Assembly (NCBI GenBank): GCA_030149285.1
Contig: JASBRU010000005.1
Location: 1 to 64,000 of the forward strand
Source: Flavobacteriales bacterium
GTDB lineage: Bacteria > Bacteroidota > Bacteroidia > Flavobacteriales > JASBRU01
Direction of reading: 5' to 3'
DNA length: 64,000 nt
The notes under the pieces were generated by a model. That model made no database searches, had not been told where the DNA came from, and was given only the letters and a program-made list of their open reading frames with translations. Positions 11,101 through 20,900 of this stretch are shown here, piece after piece. The position numbers and the translations under genes are program-made. Position 1 is the stretch's first letter. Every line of letters begins with the position of its first letter.

Positions 11101-14100
11101 GGCTAAGAGTTTTATTACCAAAAAATTACAAAAGTATATAGTTGCTCGTGACAACGGTGGAAATATTCTTTTTGACGGGTCTGGTGATACTGTTTTTTAC
11201 AGTATCTGGTATGTTTTAATGGACCCCGATGGTATTGCTACTGCTCATGGTGGGGCTCCAGCTAACTATAGTAATTTAGACTCTTCAATTGTAAACTTAT
11301 TTAATCAACTACATGGTGATACACTTGGGGGTGTGGGTGTTTTAGATACACTCATTAATCGATATGTCTTTTTTAGAAGCTCTTATTTATTTTTCAGGGA
11401 ATTAGCACATTATAATTATTTTATCAATATGGGTACTATTGACTCTGGTAATGAAATTAGTTCTTGTGCAAATTATAATTATTGGGAACCGGACACCAAT
11501 TATGATGGAGTTTTAGACAGCTCTTATTTTAGCCTTATTTTCCCTAAAAACTCAGTATTTGATTTTTACAATTCTGGTCAGTATTACATGGGACAAAGTG
11601 AGCAGGACTCTCTACAAGACATAGCTGAAAATTTAGACCTCAGCCCAAGTTTTGAAGAGTGTTCATGCGGAAATTTACTTGACTTTATTGTAGAAAATGA
11701 AATAGGTGGCATTACCGGAGAAGAACCATTAGGTGATGATGATGACATATTTGATGTAATAGCTAATATATGGACAAGCACAGAGTTTACAGAGCTATTA
11801 AATGAATTTATGGGCATAGATAGCACTTATAGTTCAGACCCAGGCTTAATAGGAAATTTAATTACAGCTTGTTCAAATGATACTTTAACTACGGATGACA
11901 GTACCATAGTAGCTAATATTTTACCCTCACTTTATCATTGCCCTGTTTCAACTCCTGACTCAATACCAGCTGGACTTACTTGTAAAGAACAAAAAATGCA
12001 GGATGCTATTGAAAATGCTGATATAGTTTTTGCACAAATGGTAGCTGATTATTTAGTTGATTATGAAGCAGCATACAGAAACCGTTGTTTAGACAGTATT
12101 AACATACGAGAGGATTTTAATTACAGCTATGAGCTCAAAGAGCATCAATATACTTTGTATTACTATGATGCAGCCGGAAACCTAATTAAAACAGTTCCGC
12201 CACAAGGTGTTGAAATTATTAGCGATAGTGATATTTTATCTGATATAACTTTATATAGGGCAGATACCAATGCTGTGGATGGTAGTAGTTTAATTGGACC
12301 TCAGCACCCTACCCATTCTATGATTACTAATTACAAATACAATAGCTTAAATCAGTTGATTGAACAAAACACTCCTGATGGAGGAAAAGCCACTTTTTGG
12401 TACGATAAATTAGGTAGGCTCATTCTCTCACAAAACGCAAAGCAAGTTCCGCTTGGTGGTGGAAAATACAGTTACACTATATATGATGATTTAGGAAGAA
12501 TTATTGAGGTAGGTGAGGTTTCTGGAGCAGGGGCAGTACCTGAGGGAAACTTTGCAGATAATGATGCCTTTATTACATGGATAGATAATGGTACAAAAGT
12601 AGAAGTAACAAACACCTATTACGATGAGGCTTTAAACAGCAATATTCAATCTAGCACCTACTTTATCAATGGAAAACAAACCTTCTTACGAAACCGTGTT
12701 GCTGCTACAACTTATGAAGAAGAATATGATGGAGATAGCTTAACATACAATTCTGCTACACATTATAGCTATGACATACATGGCAATGTAGATTGTTTAG
12801 TACAAGAAGACAATAACCAGCCTGCTATAGGAGACCCCATTTATAAAAAAATGAGCTATGAGTACGATTTAATTAGCGGAAATGTAATCCAAGTAAGCTA
12901 TCAGGATGGAAACTACGATGCCTTTTATCATAAATACAAATATGATGCTGATAACAGACTAACCGCAGTATTTACAAGTACAGACAAGGTACTATGGGAC
13001 TGTGATGCGCGCTACCACTATTACCCCCATGGGCCACTAGCCAGAGTAGAAATTGGCGATAAACAAGTACAAGCACAAGATTACGCCTATACCCTACAAG
13101 GTTGGTTAAAAGGCATGAATAGCAGTACCTTGGTAACCAGCAGAGATGTAGGTAAAGACGGAATGTATAGCGGTACTACCAACTTAAATGAGGCTTTTGG
13201 AGTAGATGCTGCCGGTTTTAGCTTGGGCTATCATGCCAATGATTATACAGATATTGGTGGGGTTACAGCAACCAATCAGTTTTTTGCAGCTACAGGAACC
13301 AATTTAGCTAGTGATATTGATGAGCTCTATAATGGCAACATTAGCCATATGCAAGTAGGTATAATGGACGATGCAGAAAGTGCTTTAGCTATACAAGCAC
13401 GTGGCTATACCTACGACCAATTAAATAGAATTTCTACTTCTAGAACCTATGAGGATATATCTGGTAGTACAGATAATGTAGTTATTAATAATAGTTTTTC
13501 AGGTGCAGCAAGTCAGCTAGGTACAGGTAGTAAATACTATACAGCTTACCAGTACGATAAAAATGGAAATATTTTGGAGCTTATCCGTAACGATTCTTCA
13601 GGTACTCGTATGGATCATATGACTTACAACTATAAAAACGAGTGGAGTTCCAGTAATTTTAAAAACAATACAAATAAGTTATTGCATGTAGATGATGAAT
13701 ATGTAACTGCTTTTAAGGGTGACATAGAAGACCAAGGTGTGTTTGATAATGTAGACTCTACAAACAACAATTACAAGTACGATGAAATTGGTAATTTAAT
13801 AGAAGATGCATCAGAATGTATATCAGAAATTGGCTGGACCGTATATGGAAAAATAAAATATATACAGCGAGACAAAGCATGTGTACTTGCAAATGGCTCT
13901 AATGCATCTGACTTAGTGTTTAAATACGATGCAAGTGGAAACCGTATACTCAAAATAGAAATACCTAGAGGTAGTGGCGGTAATCTAAAAAGGAATTTAC
14001 ACTGGATATATACCCACTACGTGCGAGATGCATCCGGTAATGTAATGGCAGTGTACAAACAAACCTTTGAAAAGAAAGATACATTAGATGCCAATTTTGT

Positions 14101-15523
14101 TACTACTGTTACCTTAGATGAACAAAATATATATGGTTCTAGCCGATTGGGTTTACGTACCGAAGATAAAACGGACCCTGAGTTTTGGGTATTTAATGCT
14201 GACACTACTAACCTAGTATTTGATACTATTGTTGGGCCTTATAACTATGGAACCTACACAGCAGCAGATACTTTACTAAGAAACGTAAACCACAAAGTAT
14301 TTGAGCTAAGCAATCACTTAAGCAATGTATTAGCGACTGTAAATGACAGAAAACTTGCCATAGAAGATGGTAGCACAGGAAATATTGCTAACTTTACTCC
14401 TGACGTTCTTTCTTATACAGATTATTACCCCTTTGGTATGCAATTACCTGGTAGAAATGGTAGTTCTGATAATTACAGGTATGGTTTCCAAGGGCAAGAA
14501 ATGGATGATGAAGTGAAAGGAAATGGAAACTCTATTAATTATACATATAGAATGCATGACCCAAGGTTAGGTAGATTTCTATCTCTAGACCCTTTAGCAC
14601 CTGATTACCCACACAACTCTCCCTATGCTTTTTCAGAAAATAGAGTAATTGATGCTGTTGAATTAGAAGGAAAAGAAGCTATAATAGTAATTCATAGTGT
14701 TTGGTATCAAAATGAAATTCAAAAAGCAGTTGATGCTGACGATATACAAAGAGCTATATATTTAGCAACTAAAGCTTTACTTATTGAAGCTGAGAATAGC
14801 TGGGCTAAAGAATCTTTTTTTGGGAATGATTACGCTGCTACTACAAGTACTCACCCTGTGCACCCAGCTGGCTTGACAATTTATGGAAGAGAAAACCAAG
14901 TTTTATTCAGCTTATATATGCAAAGTGATGAAACTAAAGAGACATTAAATGAAGTGGATGATGTCAAAGAAAGAACTTTTTGGGATTCCTTTTTTGATCG
15001 TATTAAAGTAATTGAGGATAATCTGCACGGAAGTGGTAAAAAAACTAATTGGTCAGGAGGAGGAATCTGGTTCACATCTAAAGATGGTCAAGGACAAGAA
15101 ACTAGATCAGTTAAATTGGACGATGAAACAGTTAAGGGGCCTATTGACATTACCCTTCTAATGCAAGTTTTAGGGGGGGCTAAAGGAGCTTATTCAAGGC
15201 CTAATAACACCTTGGAAGCTGTTGGCAGTCTTGTAGATGCTGCATCAACTGCTAGCGATTCGAGATCATCAATTGATGATGCCCTTGGAGTTGATTCAGA
15301 AAGCGCCTCATCGACTGAAGGTGTAACTGATAACGATGTAACTGATAGTAACTCATTGGCAGAAGAATCTAAAGCTGGAGAAGCAGTAGATACGATATGT
15401 ATAAATTGTCCAAATGATGATTATGGTTGGTATGGTATACAACCTGATACTATGGTTTCAGTCGATAAAGATGGAAATATAATTGATACAATATTTATTA
15501 GACAATTAAAACCAAGTAAATAA
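8156..15523 (+). CDS. Giant DUF6443/RHS-repeat protein with RHS core and variable tip
   Basis: 2455 residues. A signal peptide (about residues 1-23) is followed by a fibronectin-like region and a DUF6443-like stretch (around residues 300-460; [18 protein letters not shown]). Residues about 590-1335 form a long Cys- and Asp-rich insertion starting [13 protein letters not shown] repeats run from about 1335 to 2080 (for example [20 protein letters not shown]). The RHS core covers about 2083-2172 ([33 protein letters not shown]) and ends at ELEG. The last roughly 283 residues are a unique tip with no motif I can assign; near its end is a low-complexity Ser/Asp/Glu stretch. A core followed by a variable tip is the design of polymorphic toxins. 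A YwqK-like lipoprotein gene starts 15 bases after the stop. Toxicity itself is inference. Confidence 0.8.
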   Translation: MNIKKLVLLLISLGITCSQAIAGQEEKVVDLRGSEIVNSASISVQDQFYEDIVAGTGWHSDYAIPSAEARVYLHFDETAFKYYSSNWELKIDYSIKLYDKTGDSTSTTDHLTINYNTTGGFRDRALIVYDDDVYVKAIVTITGITTTGISAPYSDDIIFEAGIYTDRYYSFSTATSATVTDIDELTATNELLIAWDYVPGAESYDLEWVYVSTGNEIHTSTTMPYSFREATRINTSQQFYKISMAYPEGSLIYRVRPVGTEADENTVGSHEILRNGTWSYSPTTLTVAQAHTDNNAFHYDGLELDKTWQYSVNYAEEGKRKEVINFFDGSNRSRQLVTIQNSNNYAVIGESKYDFEGRAAVNILPVPTESEGIKYYKDSNNKSANGDFDREDFDRDSNHVAGAGGISPKELPSESLTNIYYSSSNPLEFEHRDYVPDAEGYPYVQTQYKNDGTNRIISQGGLGPTFKYKGDHTTNYVYSRPTQIELDRLFGNEVGYNTHYFKNYVTDPNGQTSVQYVDQEGRTIATALYGKVPDNMDSLVTESETLTEYVFSDPSLAVPGESSVSITQLFLQGPTDITFNYSLDSIAICDTCSPTFCKTCIYDLTIRFTDEFGSLISSIEDSAFSETSIINESVNLGPGNITVTKTLTLREDTIDSYKQAFSDFMFDNKTDGGLGGVLKCFQYELSADTICPGDDCMTICEDAFSYTDENGDLYYLDNNGNVYEVSIDGDDTLHVDTATSVMYFTKDSIPDKNKSPVIIAIDSCKSYCDSASSIPTAIIPDFCETRRNALLNDLSPGGQYFDNLPSEFLRDSLGNILKDTLGPIPDTLNYDINEWLDSNITGTDLSNFLTAISKPSNWTWDSIRNNWQDEWAEELITFHPEYCWYSMYCTIINDTQGSPCNPFSMMEIVDIYNAADSIHYAYGYGGVHNYNLFDPLGIGTNVPTSGYDENQKDYLFYPNPDSITPSHQTDSLAVCNYPFANWAKSFITKKLQKYIVARDNGGNILFDGSGDTVFYSIWYVLMDPDGIATAHGGAPANYSNLDSSIVNLFNQLHGDTLGGVGVLDTLINRYVFFRSSYLFFRELAHYNYFINMGTIDSGNEISSCANYNYWEPDTNYDGVLDSSYFSLIFPKNSVFDFYNSGQYYMGQSEQDSLQDIAENLDLSPSFEECSCGNLLDFIVENEIGGITGEEPLGDDDDIFDVIANIWTSTEFTELLNEFMGIDSTYSSDPGLIGNLITACSNDTLTTDDSTIVANILPSLYHCPVSTPDSIPAGLTCKEQKMQDAIENADIVFAQMVADYLVDYEAAYRNRCLDSINIREDFNYSYELKEHQYTLYYYDAAGNLIKTVPPQGVEIISDSDILSDITLYRADTNAVDGSSLIGPQHPTHSMITNYKYNSLNQLIEQNTPDGGKATFWYDKLGRLILSQNAKQVPLGGGKYSYTIYDDLGRIIEVGEVSGAGAVPEGNFADNDAFITWIDNGTKVEVTNTYYDEALNSNIQSSTYFINGKQTFLRNRVAATTYEEEYDGDSLTYNSATHYSYDIHGNVDCLVQEDNNQPAIGDPIYKKMSYEYDLISGNVIQVSYQDGNYDAFYHKYKYDADNRLTAVFTSTDKVLWDCDARYHYYPHGPLARVEIGDKQVQAQDYAYTLQGWLKGMNSSTLVTSRDVGKDGMYSGTTNLNEAFGVDAAGFSLGYHANDYTDIGGVTATNQFFAATGTNLASDIDELYNGNISHMQVGIMDDAESALAIQARGYTYDQLNRISTSRTYEDISGSTDNVVINNSFSGAASQLGTGSKYYTAYQYDKNGNILELIRNDSSGTRMDHMTYNYKNEWSSSNFKNNTNKLLHVDDEYVTAFKGDIEDQGVFDNVDSTNNNYKYDEIGNLIEDASECISEIGWTVYGKIKYIQRDKACVLANGSNASDLVFKYDASGNRILKIEIPRGSGGNLKRNLHWIYTHYVRDASGNVMAVYKQTFEKKDTLDANFVTTVTLDEQNIYGSSRLGLRTEDKTDPEFWVFNADTTNLVFDTIVGPYNYGTYTAADTLLRNVNHKVFELSNHLSNVLATVNDRKLAIEDGSTGNIANFTPDVLSYTDYYPFGMQLPGRNGSSDNYRYGFQGQEMDDEVKGNGNSINYTYRMHDPRLGRFLSLDPLAPDYPHNSPYAFSENRVIDAVELEGKEAIIVIHSVWYQNEIQKAVDADDIQRAIYLATKALLIEAENSWAKESFFGNDYAATTSTHPVHPAGLTIYGRENQVLFSLYMQSDETKETLNEVDDVKERTFWDSFFDRIKVIEDNLHGSGKKTNWSGGGIWFTSKDGQGQETRSVKLDDETVKGPIDITLLMQVLGGAKGAYSRPNNTLEAVGSLVDAASTASDSRSSIDDALGVDSESASSTEGVTDNDVTDSNSLAEESKAGEAVDTICINCPNDDYGWYGIQPDTMVSVDKDGNIIDTIFIRQLKPSK

Positions 15524-15538
15524 TAATAAACAAAAGTT

Positions 15539-16075
15539 ATGTATAAAATTACACTAGCGCTTACCGTTCTTTTTTTAATAGTAGGGTGTAATAATGAAAA
15601 GCCCCCTACTCATAATGAATTCCTAGTAATAAATGATGATGGTAACTTAAAAAATCAGTTTAAAGTTTTAAGTGACCAAACTAATTATTTTACTGTGAAA
15701 AAAAATGACTCTACAAATCTTTTTTCTTTTGCATACAACCCTGATATTGGTGTAACATATTTTATTAATTATAGGGATGACTCTCTTACTAATGAATTTG
15801 TGTCATTCCATAGCAATGGTAAAATAGAATCTAAGTTAACCTACAACAAAAAATATTCAGCAGATGGGAATTGCTTCTTTTTTTACCCCAGTGGTGATTT
15901 AAAAGCCAGGTATTTCTATAAAGACGGTATGAAAAATGGTTTAGCAAATACATATTATGATTCCACTTATGCACAGTTGAAAACTTTGATGCTATATAAT
16001 ACGGATGGAGATCTATTCTACAGGAAAACTTTTGATGTTGCTGGAAATGTTATAAAAGTTGAAGGTGAGAAATAG
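15539..16075 (+). CDS. Lipoprotein with YwqK/MORN-like repeats, candidate immunity protein
   Basis: 178 residues with a lipoprotein signal (hydrophobic segment then lipobox LIVGC, Cys at about residue 17). The C-terminal half has degenerate MORN-variant repeats: FHSNGKIESKL, FYPSGDLKARYFYKDGMKNGLANTYYD, then MLYNTDGDLFYRKTF. These resemble the family annotated as YwqK-type antitoxins; in Bacillus subtilis YwqK neutralises the LXG toxin YwqJ. It lies 15 bases after the RHS protein with the variable tip and is the last gene before a terminator. That is where an immunity gene is expected, and lipidation would place it in the periplasm. Immunity is a hypothesis; it could instead be an unrelated surface lipoprotein. 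Confidence 0.65.
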   Translation: MYKITLALTVLFLIVGCNNEKPPTHNEFLVINDDGNLKNQFKVLSDQTNYFTVKKNDSTNLFSFAYNPDIGVTYFINYRDDSLTNEFVSFHSNGKIESKLTYNKKYSADGNCFFFYPSGDLKARYFYKDGMKNGLANTYYDSTYAQLKTLMLYNTDGDLFYRKTFDVAGNVIKVEGEK

Positions 16076-16167
16076 TATGTAATGTATCAAAATGGTTGTT
16101 TATAGGTGAAATTTACTTAAGAAACTGAAAATAAATACTAAAATAGCATTTAAAATATACTAAATTT

Positions 16168-16195
16168 AAAGGTGTTCATTATGGGCACCTTTTTC
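16168..16195 (+). terminator. Rho-independent terminator of the RHS gene row
   Basis: The stem AAAGGTG/CACCTTT (extendable by two wobble pairs) is followed by a T-rich run. It lies about 95 bases after the lipoprotein stop, and nothing co-directional follows it except the RHS relic. Confidence 0.6.
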
Positions 16196-16205
16196 TTTTC
16201 TTAAA

Positions 16206-16299
16206 GTAGCACAGGAAATATTGCTAAATTACTGCTGACGTTCTTTCTTATACAGATTATTACCCTTTTGGTATGCAATTGTCAAGGGTAGAAAAATGG
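16206..16299 (+). pseudogene. Frameshifted relic of the RHS core
   Basis: This stretch closely matches bases 14370-14460, which encode the STGNIA...[13 protein letters not shown] part of the RHS core in the 2455-residue protein. By eye, the first 76 or so bases differ by three substitutions and one missing base (after 16228); the last roughly 20 bases are more diverged. The missing base shifts the frame so that the DYYPFG motif is lost, and an in-frame TAA stands just before the copy. No start, tip or further core is left. It lies between the RHS terminator and the tRNA-Asp terminator. It looks like what remains of a second core-plus-tip cassette, either displaced by recombination or partly duplicated and decayed. 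Confidence 0.75.
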
Positions 16300-16315
16300 A
16301 AAAAAATTTTAAGCT

Positions 16316-16345
16316 AAAAAAAGCCGCTCTAATGAGCGGCTTTTT
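16316..16345 (-). terminator. Terminator of tRNA-Asp
   Basis: A GC-rich stem (AGCCGCTC/GAGCGGCT) with an ATTA loop is flanked by A and T runs. It starts just beyond the tRNA 3' end on the minus strand and, being symmetrical, could also stop plus-strand transcripts. Confidence 0.8.
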
Positions 16346-16346
16346 G

Positions 16347-16420
16347 CGGTCTGGACGAGACTCGAACTCGCGACCCCCTGCGTGACAGGCAGGTATTCTA
16401 ACCAACTGAACTACCAGACC
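16347..16420 (-). tRNA. tRNA-Asp (GTC)
   Basis: A 74-base cloverleaf read on the minus strand. The acceptor stem GGTCTGG/CCAGACC has G as discriminator base, the anticodon stem is CCTGC/GCAGG around the loop CTGTCAC (anticodon GTC), and the T arm contains GTTCGAGTC. CCA is not encoded. A promoter and terminator flank it, so it is a single-gene unit. It marks the border between the RHS region and the core genes. Confidence 0.95.
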
Positions 16421-16445
16421 ATTCAGTTTCCGTTTTAACGGACGG

Positions 16446-16475
16446 CAAATATAGGGCATTTTTATTTTATGCCAA
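16446..16475 (-). promoter_or_regulatory. Promoter of tRNA-Asp (TTG-N19-TATATTTG)
   Basis: On the minus strand TTG (16473-16475) is followed after 19 bases by TATATTTG (16446-16453), a full match to the Bacteroidota primary-sigma consensus. Transcription would start about 20 bases before the tRNA. Confidence 0.75.
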
Positions 16476-16492
16476 ATACTAATTTCAAAATA

Positions 16493-17431
16493 TTAGTACA
16501 ATTTTTGTCTTTTTAATAGGTATGACAATAACACCGGCTCATAACCCTTTGAAATATCGGCTTCTACAAAATCAATTTTATATTGGGCACAACGCAATTT
16601 TAATTCTTTTTCAAAAGCTTTTACCCGCTCTATATACTGTTCTTTCACCTCATTTGGGGTTAGTTTCACTTCCTCCCCTGTCTCAACGTCTACAAATCGG
16701 TAAGGTCTGTTCTCAAAATCAAACTCCAACTCATGCGGCCTATCTGTAACATGGAAAAGTATCACTTCATGCTTATTATACTTTAAATGCTGTAAGGCAG
16801 AGAATAGCTCTTCTGCTTTATCCATTTCCGCATCAAACATATCCGTAAACAATACAACTAATGATCTACGATGTATTTTCTCTGCTATTTCATGCAATGC
16901 ATCTATAGCAAATGTTTGTTTTTTGCTTTCTACAGAATAAGCATCTAGCATTTTCTCAAGCTCTAAATAAATAAGCTTATGATGGCTATTTGTTGTTCTA
17001 TCCGGTGTATGTACCTCAACCTTCTCTGAAAAGACGCTTAAACCCACTGCATCTCGCTGCTTCTTCAGCATATTCATAATAGATGCTGCTGCGTAAATAG
17101 AGAATACTACTTTATTAGGTTTATCAATAGATATTTCATCTTGCACAGGATAGTACATAGATGATGAGTTATCAATTACAATATGGCAACGTAAATTGGT
17201 TTCTTCTTCATAGCGCTTTACAAACAGTTTATCTGTACGTCCGTAAAGCTTCCAGTCTATATGTCTAGTGCTCTCTCCGGGATTATACAGTCTATGTTCT
17301 GCAAACTCAACAGAGAAACCGTGATATGGGCTCTTATGAAGCCCAGTAATAAAGCCTTCTACAACTTGCCGAGCCATAAACTCCAGCTCACCAAATGCTC
17401 TTACCCGTTGCTGATTAATTTCTTTTTCCAT
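16493..17431 (-). CDS. DUF58 domain protein
   Basis: 312 residues, the usual length of short DUF58 proteins. The family signature is clear: HKSPYHGFSVEFAEHRLYNPGESTRHIDWKLYGRTDKLFVKRYEEE near residues 32-78, followed by a von Willebrand A-like fold with a MIDAS-type motif (IDNSSSMYY, about residues 86-94). DUF58 proteins usually accompany MoxR AAA ATPases and BatA/BatB proteins in Bacteroidota envelope or stress clusters; no such partner is in this window. It is read in the same direction as trxA, but a terminator lies between them. The biochemical role of the family is not established. Confidence 0.85.
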   Translation of the reverse strand: MEKEINQQRVRAFGELEFMARQVVEGFITGLHKSPYHGFSVEFAEHRLYNPGESTRHIDWKLYGRTDKLFVKRYEEETNLRCHIVIDNSSSMYYPVQDEISIDKPNKVVFSIYAAASIMNMLKKQRDAVGLSVFSEKVEVHTPDRTTNSHHKLIYLELEKMLDAYSVESKKQTFAIDALHEIAEKIHRRSLVVLFTDMFDAEMDKAEELFSALQHLKYNKHEVILFHVTDRPHELEFDFENRPYRFVDVETGEEVKLTPNEVKEQYIERVKAFEKELKLRCAQYKIDFVEADISKGYEPVLLSYLLKRQKLY

Positions 17432-17445
17432 CTGCCGAAAAATAC

Positions 17446-17478
17446 AAAAAAAGGGTCAACCAAAAATTGATTGACCCT
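17446..17478 (-). terminator. Terminator after trxA
   Basis: Minus strand: AGGGTCAA pairs with TTGACCCT (one side has extra bases) and is followed by seven T. It lies 26 bases beyond the trxA stop and just before the DUF58 start. Confidence 0.75.
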
Positions 17479-17503
17479 AGTATAACGCTTTAAACGTTTT
17501 ATA

Positions 17504-17821
17504 TTATAGTTGAGCTTCTAATTTGTCAGCCAATATATTTTTAGGAGCTGCACCAACTTGCTTATCTACAATTTCGCCGTTTTTAAATACTAGCAATGTA
17601 GGTATGTTACGGATTCCGTATTTAAAAGAAATCTCTTGGTTGTTATCTACATTTACTTTTCCTACTACAACTTTACCGTCATAATCGTTAGATAATTCTT
17701 CAACAATAGGTCCTACCATTCTACATGGTCCGCACCATTCTGCCCAAAAATCAACCAATACAGGTTTATCTGATTTCAATACTAGCTCTTCAAAGTTAGC
17801 ATCTGTGATTTCTAATGCCAT
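17504..17821 (-). CDS. trxA: Thioredoxin
   Basis: 105 residues, normal for thioredoxin 1. The active site WCGPC is at residues 29-33, Asp24 is the buried acid, and the cis-proline is Pro74 (IRNIPTL). It is cytoplasmic, with no signal peptide, and reduces protein disulfides using electrons from thioredoxin reductase, which is not in this window. It forms its own transcription unit, with a TAACTTTG promoter element upstream and a terminator downstream. Confidence 0.96.
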   Translation of the reverse strand: MALEITDANFEELVLKSDKPVLVDFWAEWCGPCRMVGPIVEELSNDYDGKVVVGKVNVDNNQEISFKYGIRNIPTLLVFKNGEIVDKQVGAAPKNILADKLEAQL

Positions 17822-17881
17822 AATTTTTAATGAAAGATTAATAATTTATTTTTAAAACCTAAGTTTCTAGTTTTCGTTTTA

Positions 17882-17889
17882 CAAAGTTA
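17882..17889 (-). promoter_or_regulatory. -7 element of the trxA promoter (TAACTTTG)
   Basis: Perfect TAnnTTTG match on the minus strand about 60 bases before the trxA start. No clear TTG is seen at the -33 position. Confidence 0.55.
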
Positions 17890-17977
17890 CAACATTATTA
17901 AAACTAGATGTGTCTCTTTGCTGACACTTTTAAGTTGTTGTTCACTATGTAATTAACAATCAATTAGTCGGTTTGTT

Positions 17978-20900
17978 CTAATTAAGTTTATACGTTACCT
18001 CCTCTATACCATCAAGTATATCAAAGAGTTCTTTATTAATGTTTACCTTTAATTTAGATGAAGGCATTTCTATACTCACCTGCTCTTCGTGGTCTACAAT
18101 CTTAAATTTTAAACGTTGCTTGCCTTTATGAGTACTTACTATATCTGTAATTTTAGAAACAAAGTCTTCTGTTACTTTATCTATAGAAGTAGTAATTAAA
18201 AGGCTCTTTGCCATATTATCCATTACCTCTTGCAACAACTGCATTACAGAAAATTTAATCTCTACTCCATCGCCCCATGATCGTTTCTGAACCTTTGCCT
18301 TTGCATACAAGAAGTTATCTTGAATTAAAAAGTGGCGTAATTTTAAATAATCTTCAGAGAACAAAGCAAATTCATAAGAGTCAGAGTAATCTTCAAGCAC
18401 AAACTTACCAAAGGGTTTACCCGTTTTAGTGGTTCTATGCTCTACAGAAGTAATAATACCGGCTATAGATATATCTCTGCCTACATTTCTTTCTAAGTCA
18501 TTCAGTTCATCCAACCTACAGTTACAAAAGTTCTGAATCTCTAACTTATAATCATCTAACGGATGCCCTGATATATAGATACCATTTACTTCTTTTTCCT
18601 TAGCAAGTTCATCTAGTTTACCCCATGGCTCTACAAAAGGAATAGCTGGTTCAGGTATTTCTGCATCACTAGTTTCACCAAATAGAGATGCTTGAGCTGA
18701 ATTTAAGCTTGCTGTATGAGCATGTCCGTATTTTACAGCTTTCTCTAGGAAAGTTCTTCCATCTTCTTCTTTATCAAAGTAAAGTGCTCTATGCTCATTC
18801 TCAAAACAATCAAAACCACCGCCCAAAGCAAGGTTTTCTAAAGTCTTTTTATTTACAGCACTTAAGTCCACTCTACAGGTTAAATCAAAGATACTAGTGT
18901 ACTTTCCACCTTCAGTTCTTTCGGCTACAATGGCTTCTACAGCATTCCCTCCTACTCCTTTCATTCCACCTAATCCAAAACGAATTTCTCCTTTATCATT
19001 TACTGTAAACTTATATACACTCTCATTTACATCAGGCCCCAACACTTTTAAGCCCATACGCTTACACTCTTCCATAAAGAAAGTCACCTTTTTGATGTCA
19101 TTCATGTTGTGTGTAAGTACCGATGCCATATACTCAGCAGGGTAATGTGCTTTTAAGTATGCGGTATGGAATGCAACTACAGAATAACAAGTAGAGTGCG
19201 ATTTGTTAAAGGCATAGGCTGCAAATGCTTCCCAGTCTTTCCATACTTTCTCTGCTACTTCTACATCATGTCCATTCTCCTTACAACCATCTAAAAATTT
19301 AGGCTTGAGTTTTTGCAGTAAGGCAAATATCTTTTTACCCATTGCCTTACGTAGTACATCGGCATCACCTTTAGAAAAACCCGCTAACTTTTGCGAAAGA
19401 AGCATTACTTGCTCTTGGTATACTGTAATACCATAGGTTTCTGCCAAGTACTCCTCCATTGCAGGGATATCATAGGTAATCTCTTCCCTACCGTGCTTAC
19501 GTGCAATAAAGTTGGGTATGTACTCTAGTGGTCCCGGACGATACAAGGCGTTCATTGCAATTAAATCGGCAAACTTATCCGGCTTCAAGTTTTTTAAATG
19601 TTTCTGCATACCAGGCGATTCAAACTGGAATGTTCCGTTTGTTTCTCCACGTTGGTATAACTCGTATGTTTTTACATCATCAAGTGGTATTGTGTCAGGA
19701 TCAATTTCAACACCATGCTTGTCTTTTATAATAGCAATAGCATCTTTTATAATGGATAGAGTTTTTAAGCCCAAGAAATCCATCTTTAGCATACCTGCAT
19801 CCTCAACCACGCTGTTATCGTACTGAGTAACCAATAACTCTGCATCTTTTGCAGTGGTTACAGGTATCAGTTCTCTAATATCACTTGGTGTAATAATTAC
19901 ACCACAGGCATGAATTCCTGTATTACGTATAGACCCCTCTAAAATAACGGCCTGGTTAACTGTTTGTCCTTGTAGGTCATCTCCTCTAGCTATTTCCTTT
20001 AATTCATTAGCTTGAACTAATTGATCTGCATTTAACTTAGATTTTAACGTTTTCTCATCAAGGTTAAATACTTTATCCAATGAGGTATCCGGTACTAGCT
20101 TAGCAATACGGTCTGCATCAAACAAAGGTAAATCTAATGCTCTAGCTGTATCTCTAATAGCAGATTTTGCTGCCATAGAGCCATAGGTAATTATTTGTGC
20201 TACCTGATTTTTTCCATATTTATCTACTACCCAATCAATAATCTTACCTCTACCTTCATCATCAAAATCAATATCAATATCGGGTAATGATACACGATCC
20301 GGGTTTAAGAAACGCTCAAACAGTAAATCATATGCAATAGGGTCTACATTGGTAATACCAATACAATAAGCTACTGCAGAACCTGCAGCAGATCCTCTAC
20401 CCGGCCCAACAGATACTCCCATTTTTCGGGCTTGTGCAGTAAAGTCTTGTACAATTAAGAAATAACCGGGATATCCTGTTTTCTTAATTGTTTCCAGTTC
20501 AAAGTCTAGTCGTTCACGTATTTCATCTGTAATCTCTTCGTAGCGTTTTTTTGCCCCTTCATAAGTTAAGTGACGTAAGTAGTCATCCTCAGTTTCAAAC
20601 TCAGCAGGTATATCAAAAGCTGGAAGCAATACATCTCTATCCAGCTCATAACTTTCTATTTTATCTACTACTGCTTGTACGTTTTCAATAGCTTCAGGAA
20701 TGTCTTTAAACAATTCCTTCATTTCATTTTGCGACTTGAAATAGTATTCGTCATTCGGGAAACCAAAACGGTAATCTCTACCTCTACCTATTGGTGTAGA
20801 CTGTTTTTCACCATCTTTTACACATAATAAAATATCATGTGCATTGGCATCTTCTTTCTCTACATAGTACACATCATTGGCGGCAACAAGCCTTACTCCG

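Noticed and set aside
16229-16459. Minus-strand 76-codon frame over tRNA-Asp
   Set aside because: It covers the tRNA, its terminator and the RHS relic in antisense; the peptide is a by-product of those sequences.
17890-17977. Terminator after dnaE
   Set aside because: Only a 5-base stem (GTGTC/GACAC) without a T run.
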